In this document: positions 58,901 to 64,000 of the stretch, in pieces
Layout of the letters: each line of letters begins with the position of its first letter
Position numbering within the stretch: the stretch's first letter is position 1
Assembly: GCA_035041965.1 (NCBI GenBank)
Contig: JAPYMA010000940.1
Location: 1-64,000, forward strand
Length of the DNA stretch: 64,000 nt
Source: Anisakis pegreffii
Taxonomy: Eukaryota; Nematoda; Chromadorea; Rhabditida; Anisakidae
Direction: 5' to 3'
Translations under genes and position numbers: made by a program
Notes under the pieces: model-generated
The model's database searches: none
The model's input: only the letters and a program-made list of their open reading frames with translations
What the model was told of the DNA's origin: nothing

Positions 58901-61810
58901 GAATAGCTCAACTTCACTGAGATTGAGACTCATTTGTTGACCTCCAAAACCCATCGAAGTCCCCACAAATGATAATGGAAGACAAGTTACACTCCTCACT
59001 TTCATATCATCAAAGGTGCAATATTAATCAAAGCCAAACCTGCTATCCGGTGTCTCTCGATCATCACTGAACAACTGTTTTTGTGACATTTCGTACGCTT
59101 TCAGTTGATTCGCCTGACTCAGCGAACGTTTTGCAATAAACTCATCTTGCGTATGTCTACATATCTAAAAACAACATCTCTCAAATTAAATTTCCTTCTC
59201 AGATTTTAAATTAAAACTAAATTATTATAGTGCGTTTCAAATGCGATCTGAATTAAAAATAGCAAATGGCAACAAGCAACAACGCCAATAATAATTGCAA
59301 TATTAACCCAAAAGTTATCTCAACACTAATACCGATGAAAAACCAATCACAATAATAATAACAATAACAATAATAATAACAAAAATAAAACATTCAATAA
59401 CAATAATATTAACCAAAACAATAATATCACAACAACAAAACAATCGCTATTAACATCAAAAATCAAAATAAATCGCAACTTAACCGACCTTCCAAAGTGC
59501 CATTTCGGTGGAATCACCATCACACGTGTAATTGTAATACTCACGATTGAATCGTTTGTGGAACAGTGAAACCGGTTGAAAGTGGTGCTTGTAGAGTGCA
59601 CAGTAGAAGAGATATGCAACTCGCTCGATCGGTGGCAGATGGAAGTATTCTTGCGGTGGAGGGTACTTGTAGAGCAGTTGCAGGGCACGATTCTTAAAAA
59701 CACATTCTTTCCATCGTTGAACATTCATTCAATCAATTCACTTCAATTGTATACAGTCCTCATGTACAATAACAACCAACGCAGTGATAACAACCACAAC
59801 GACAACAAGAATATTCATGATGAAATTAAGAGATATAAGAATTCATAATAGAACTGAAAGCAACTCTGAATTGATTGTATTTAATCATTTCAGTTTCTCT
59901 TTTACTTCTTTTTCAATTTCTTCTGTTCAGTAAAAGAACAAACTAAACCTGAGAGAGCTGAATAACGCCTAAGTAGTATCGCTCCTCTGGATCCGTCTCC
60001 AATCCACCCATACGCATTCGCATCTTCATGAAAAATACCATTTTAGTTGGAAAAAAAAGCATTCCAGAAAAAAACTTAAGTCAAGCATTAAATTCTCAAC
60101 AAACACCAAATTCCAATCAATCGAAGATATGCGAACGATACTTAGCCATCCACGTTCCCACTGCACAATGCTATTTCTGAACGAGCCTGAGACCCAATAA
60201 CACACCAAAAACTTCCCCAACTCACCATTTGTTGCTGATAATGAATCTGTGCCATCTCGTCGTCACTCTCCCAACTGCCCTCTTCCTCATCGTTTGCCGA
60301 CGATTCATCGTCGTCATCCTCCTCTTGGCCCTGATCCCTATCTCGACTATATTCACGCTCTCGACCATCCTTACTTTCTGCATACGCTTGTGGTGCTTGC
60401 TGGTTATAGTATGCATCATACATGTTGCCATAATATCCCGCGGATCGTTCATATCTGAACAACCAATCTGATATTGTCAACTCAAATCCATTAGATGGAA
60501 TACTGCGATAAACTAATTGATTCTCACTAAACAATCTATGCTTCATAAAACAAACAACAACACTGACCATCAATGAATTTCCATCACTTTACTAATTTTA
60601 CTACCACATTACCTGGATTGGCCAGGCTAATTTTACTACCATATTATACGTATGAATTTCACCTATTTATCAGTTACTTTATCGTTTAAATCAAATCTTT
60701 TATTACGCAAACACACTCAATGATATTACTGAATGATATACACTCAAAAAATCTCATTGAGTTCATTGAATCGTCACCTGGAGTGTGAACGAGCATCAAA
60801 TGACGATTGTGGACGACGTCGGATCGATGACTGATCCAATCCTCCGGCTGCAGCAGCTGCAGCTGCTGCCGCTGCATACGCAGCATACTGATCCTTCGAA
60901 GGTGCTAGTGGATATCTGCCGGTTCCATTTCCACCCGCATGCACTGGACCCAGCGAATGCCGTCCACTCGGATAATAATTGAGTCTAAACCATCAATTCG
61001 ATTCAATCGCTCTTACATATCACAATAAAGAATTCTTCTCCAATCGCACTATTGTTTTCTCGACAGAATAACTTTTGATTATATAAAAATAGTTTCCTTC
61101 ACGACCTCTGTCCATCATCTTCGAAATGAAATCATCAACTCACGCATACGACGATGACGAATAGGCGCCGGGTACACCACCAATCGAACTGTTATCGTAA
61201 GCATAGAACGAATCCTTCATGTACGATCTTGGAACACCACCAGTCCCACCACCAGCAGCTCCGCCACCCATATACGAGGTCGGTCCTCCCACACCAGTGG
61301 CCACAAAGTCAGCAATGTCCGATTTGGCGCCTCTGGACGGTGCACGATCACGTGCCGCCATACGGGCGTAACGAGCTCTGCGATGATTTCGCACAAACTC
61401 ATCGCCGTACAAATCCTCTGCTTCCGCATTATTTGCCGCATGGCGACCGTCGGAGTCCATACTGTCCGGAACGGTGAACGAATGCGTGAGTCGAGACACC
61501 GGTGGCAGCAGGAACTCATCGATAGCCGAGATGTCCGGATGCTTGAAGACAGCCACTGAACTGGCAGACTCTTTGGGTGTGGAACTTTTCTGCGAGCTAG
61601 CTCCTCTACAAATTCAACAAATGTCAAAGGTGCTGCTACTGCTGCACTGTTCTTCAATATCTTACTCAACTGCTCCATTTTACTGACGTTCATCCTCTTT
61701 TCAATCGACAAAAGTGATTACAAGGCGATTACCAGCATTTGCATTCATTACTATCTGCGACCACCATCACATTACTACTACTTCCGTGATCCTTTAATCG
61801 AGATTTTCAT
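49924..61810 (-). CDS. SEC16 COPII scaffold, at least 25 exons, N terminus uncertain
   Basis: Supported exons, all phase-matched: 61605-61144, 60984-60778, 60454-60226, 60023-59949, 59692-59489, 59164-59040, 58577-58476, 57771-57695, 57584-57414, 57265-57096, 56754-56551, 56276-56091, 55736-55531, 55210-55112, 54874-54629, 54351-54153, 53845-53772, 53587-53418, 53203-53112, 52726-52136, 51903-51705, 51464-51148, 50802-50646, 50379-50251 and 50036-49924 (about 1600 residues). The central conserved domain spans the exons at 57584-54629: CPHAFVRFG, DALLIWQLLEM, DGLYADALVLARRVC, SWRSHAAVVLANL and EYAELISEFGG. The C-terminal part has GGGIFSILKAK, MILPDDKNPSIVWDPVLNKY and SRYFNPLND, typical of metazoan SEC16. 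Known role: it organises ER exit sites and binds Sec13 and other COPII parts. Start options are a mini-exon at 61810-61782 (ATG, phase fits) or direct splicing from the Q-rich exon at 62434-63626. Confidence 0.9.
51587..51636. repeat. 13-bp perfect inverted repeat in a SEC16 intron
   Basis: TGGTACACCACTC (51587-51599) and GAGTGGTGTACCA (51624-51636) are exact reverse complements around a 24-nt loop, inside the intron 51465-51704. The hairpin is GC-richer than the surrounding intron. Confidence 0.7.
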
Positions 61811-61941
61811 CCCGACAAAAGGAGCGATTTCTTTCCAGATTTATTCAAGTGTTGACAGCAATCGAATTAATCTAGATTAGTCGAGATGAATGAAATCTTC
61901 TACATAGTAGTAGGATCCGTCACCTCCCACGAAGATGCAAA

Positions 61942-62430
61942 TCAAGAATCCAACTGATCGACAATAATGTGATCACTGTTAAAGACCGCAGAAGTTTCAA
62001 TGGTTAAAACTTTATTTTCACTCAATCGCGACAGCGATGGTTCAAACGGTATTTTGTCAACCAATAGTGAAAAAGACTTTCGAAGCACGCTCTCATTTGT
62101 AACAAAACCACCTAAATCGTGAAAACAAACAAACATCTAAAACAATTCAAACAAAACGCTGAAAACGTCGCACACTTACATTGAGGTATTAGTCTTATTG
62201 TTCGCTTGGTTGCCAGTCACATTATTGGTCACGCTACCACTTCGAACTAATAAGACATTTTTCGGTGGTGTTTTCCACTCCAGCAACTTCTCGATTCGTC
62301 GTTTTCCTTCACCGCCCAACACCTCAGTTCGATGCTTATCCAAACGTTTCATAACATCCGAATATTGCTCTTTCGCTAGTTTATAGCGTTCTCGAACGCT
62401 TTTCATTTTGTTTTCTTTCTTCGATGGCAT
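61942..62430 (-). CDS. Possible small two-exon gene or alternative exons, about 120 aa
   Basis: ATG at 62430 opens a charged frame (MPSKKENKMKSVRERYKLAK, then KRRIEKLLEWKTPPKNVLLV). The donor candidate G|GTAGCG ends the exon at 62238, and an acceptor GATTTAG allows an exon from 62111 to the TGA at 61942 (ESVLRKSFSLLVDKIPFEPS, ending DHIIVDQLDS). The two parts are in phase and would give 120 residues. Composition is protein-like in both, but I recognise no family. The first exon starts only a few bases after the glutamine-rich exon ends and is open upstream through the CAG tract in another frame. It may be a nested gene in a SEC16 intron, an alternative 3' end of the Q-rich gene, or a true continuation hidden by an indel. 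Confidence 0.4.
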
Positions 62431-62433
62431 CAC

Positions 62434-63900
62434 CTTTGCTGCTGCTGCTGCTGTTGCTGCTCTTGGTGGTGTTCTCTTTCCGTTGCTAGCTCATCGTTCA
62501 CCATTGAACTGCTACTGCTTAACGGTGCAAGCGGCGATGAATTATCAAACACGGCTGCTGCTCCAGCAGTCTGAGTCTCTAATTGCTTCGATGGAATACG
62601 TGGCGTTGTCGTTGTTACGGCTATTGTTGGCTCGTTTGCTTGATGACGTTTTGCCGGATTACCAGCAGCGGCATCATCAGTATTCCTGCTAACAGCCAAC
62701 GTGTTTGCTGCGCCCAACGGCTGTACCGATATTTTTCCGGTTCCTTGGTCTTCTTGTTCTGCTTCTTCTACAACTTCTTGTTTCACCACAACAGCCATTC
62801 TATTGGGCTCTTCCTCTCGCTGTTGTTGTTGTTGTTGTTGCGTTGCAATCGCATTCGACGTGACACTAACAGGTTCAGCAGCTCTGCTTACGCTATTAGT
62901 TTCAGTCTCGTTTAGTTGCTCACTTCGGGTAAGAATTGACGGTTGATTCCCACTACGTTCGGAAGCGGACGACGGTGCACCAGCCACTGCATTCACCATA
63001 AGAGTGGCATTGGTCGGTGCCATCGTCATTGGTGGGGCACTTGCGACTGGTTGTTGTTGGTTGGTCTGTTCCGGAACGGTCATCACCGTATTCACTAGCA
63101 TTCTAGCTCCGCCGCCACTAACTTCATTAATCGCTTCGTTTGTAGTCGTCACCTGTTGTTGTTGCGGCTGCAGTTGCGATTGGGGTTGTGGTATTGGTAG
63201 CTGTTGTTGTACCACCTCATTACTAGCTATCAGTTGACTGTTCGTGGAAGATGAGAGTGGACCCACTCGAGCCACATTACTCGCCATCAACTGAGGTACT
63301 GAAACCGACTGCTGCTGTTGCTGCTGCTGTGAGGACGTAGCTACAGTTGAGGGATTTGTCAATTGTGCACCAAAACCACCACAAAGTTGTTGCTGTTGTG
63401 GTTTCTGTTGTTGAAGAGAGGCAGTAGGAACCGTGGTAGGTGCTACTGGCCCACTAGAAGACGGTACAACACCCTGAGAGGGTACCGCCGCCAGAACCGT
63501 CGCCTCAGACACCATCGGAACGATCGGATTCGTGGTAGCATTCGAATTCGAGTGCTGCTGTTGTGTAGCGACTATCGGTGTAACTTGGGCTACTGCTACT
63601 ACAGGTGTATGAACAACGTTTTCGGTCTGAAACGAAACCAATCAGAAATAACAAATCAACAACAAACATTTATACACTTCATCAAATCTGAACCTTGAAT
63701 AATAACTCAAGTTCACGATCTCAGCTGTATCAAATTATTTCGTCCGAACAAAAATCAATCCTCACTGATGCTGAGAGCAAAATGGCATCGATTGCAATAA
63801 CTCACTTCAGTCGCTTGTGGTGGCTGCGCAGTATTGTTTGGCGCCACCATTTCTCTGCTTACAGGGATATCATCTGCGGGTTTTTCTCCATTTTGCTCAC
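62434..63900 (-). CDS. Glutamine-rich exons, 5' partial: N-terminal SEC16 or a separate gene
   Basis: Two exons, 63900-63806 and 63626-62434, are joined in phase 0; the first begins with an acceptor (GATTTTAG), so the gene extends past the right edge. The large exon codes about 397 residues of low complexity with several Q runs, many S/T/P/V, an acidic patch and a VKQE sequence that fits a sumoylation site. It ends at AAAG|GTGATG in phase 2. The exon at 61605, which belongs to SEC16, needs exactly phase 2, so direct splicing (AG|A, Arg) would make this the disordered N-terminal part of SEC16. No folded domain is visible, so a separate transcription-factor-like protein cannot be excluded. Confidence 0.6.
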
Positions 63901-64000
63901 CTAAAAATCATCGTTTATCATGGTGAACATAATAATGATTGTTAAGTAATCATAACAATGAAACACCATCAAAACATCAATGTAAGACTGTAAGAATTTA

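Noticed and set aside
59347..59724. Minus-strand frame ending in a long leucine run
   Set aside because: The leucine run is the translation of an AAT/AAC-rich intron; the real SEC16 exon here (59692-59489) uses another frame.
62583..63237. Plus-strand cysteine- and leucine-rich frames
   Set aside because: They are antisense shadows of the CAG/CAA tracts of the Q-rich exon.

Overview
The window reads as nuclear DNA of a small invertebrate, most probably a nematode. It is AT-rich, and its genes are cut into many short exons with GTAAGT/GTATGT-type donors and TTTCAG or TTTTAG acceptors. Several likely first exons sit directly after an acceptor-like site, as expected for spliced-leader trans-splicing. 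The histone H2B closely resembles what I know of Caenorhabditis H2B. Everything here comes from reading the sequence; gene models were built by requiring splice phases to match from exon to exon, and species assignment is inference.

Layout. 1-2224 is a satellite array of about 11.7 units of 190/191 bp with a seven-unit higher-order pattern. 3911-9391 (minus) is a ten-exon acetylcholinesterase-like type-B carboxylesterase with a complete catalytic triad. 9.4-17.5 kb is gene-poor and holds old diverged repeats, a GC-rich island that looks like a mobile-element relic, and two short minisatellites. 17541-18933 (plus) is a C1D/Lrp1-family exosome cofactor. 21754-23857 (plus) is an unrecognised secreted protein with 18 cysteines. 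24330-28106 (minus) is a WRAP53/TCAB1 WD40 protein. 29559-29927 (minus) and 31567-31953 (plus) are a divergent H2B/H2A pair. 35059-42602 (minus) is SYF1/XAB2 in 21 exons. 43835-47009 (minus) is a SECp43-like double-RRM protein. 49924 to about 61.6 kb (minus) is SEC16 in at least 25 exons. A glutamine-rich exon (62434-63626) and its upstream neighbour run toward the right edge; they may be the N-terminal part of SEC16 or a separate gene.

Function. Most genes are housekeeping: nuclear RNA processing (C1D, SYF1), Cajal-body RNP biology (WRAP53), chromatin (H2A/H2B), selenocysteine-tRNA-associated RNA binding (SECp43) and ER exit sites (SEC16). They are not an obvious single pathway. The accessory interest lies in the secreted cysteine-rich protein, the cholinesterase-like enzyme, the satellite's mosaic structure, and the overlapping reading frames at the glutamine-rich exon. 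I saw no CRISPR array, no tRNA or rRNA gene, and no intact transposon.
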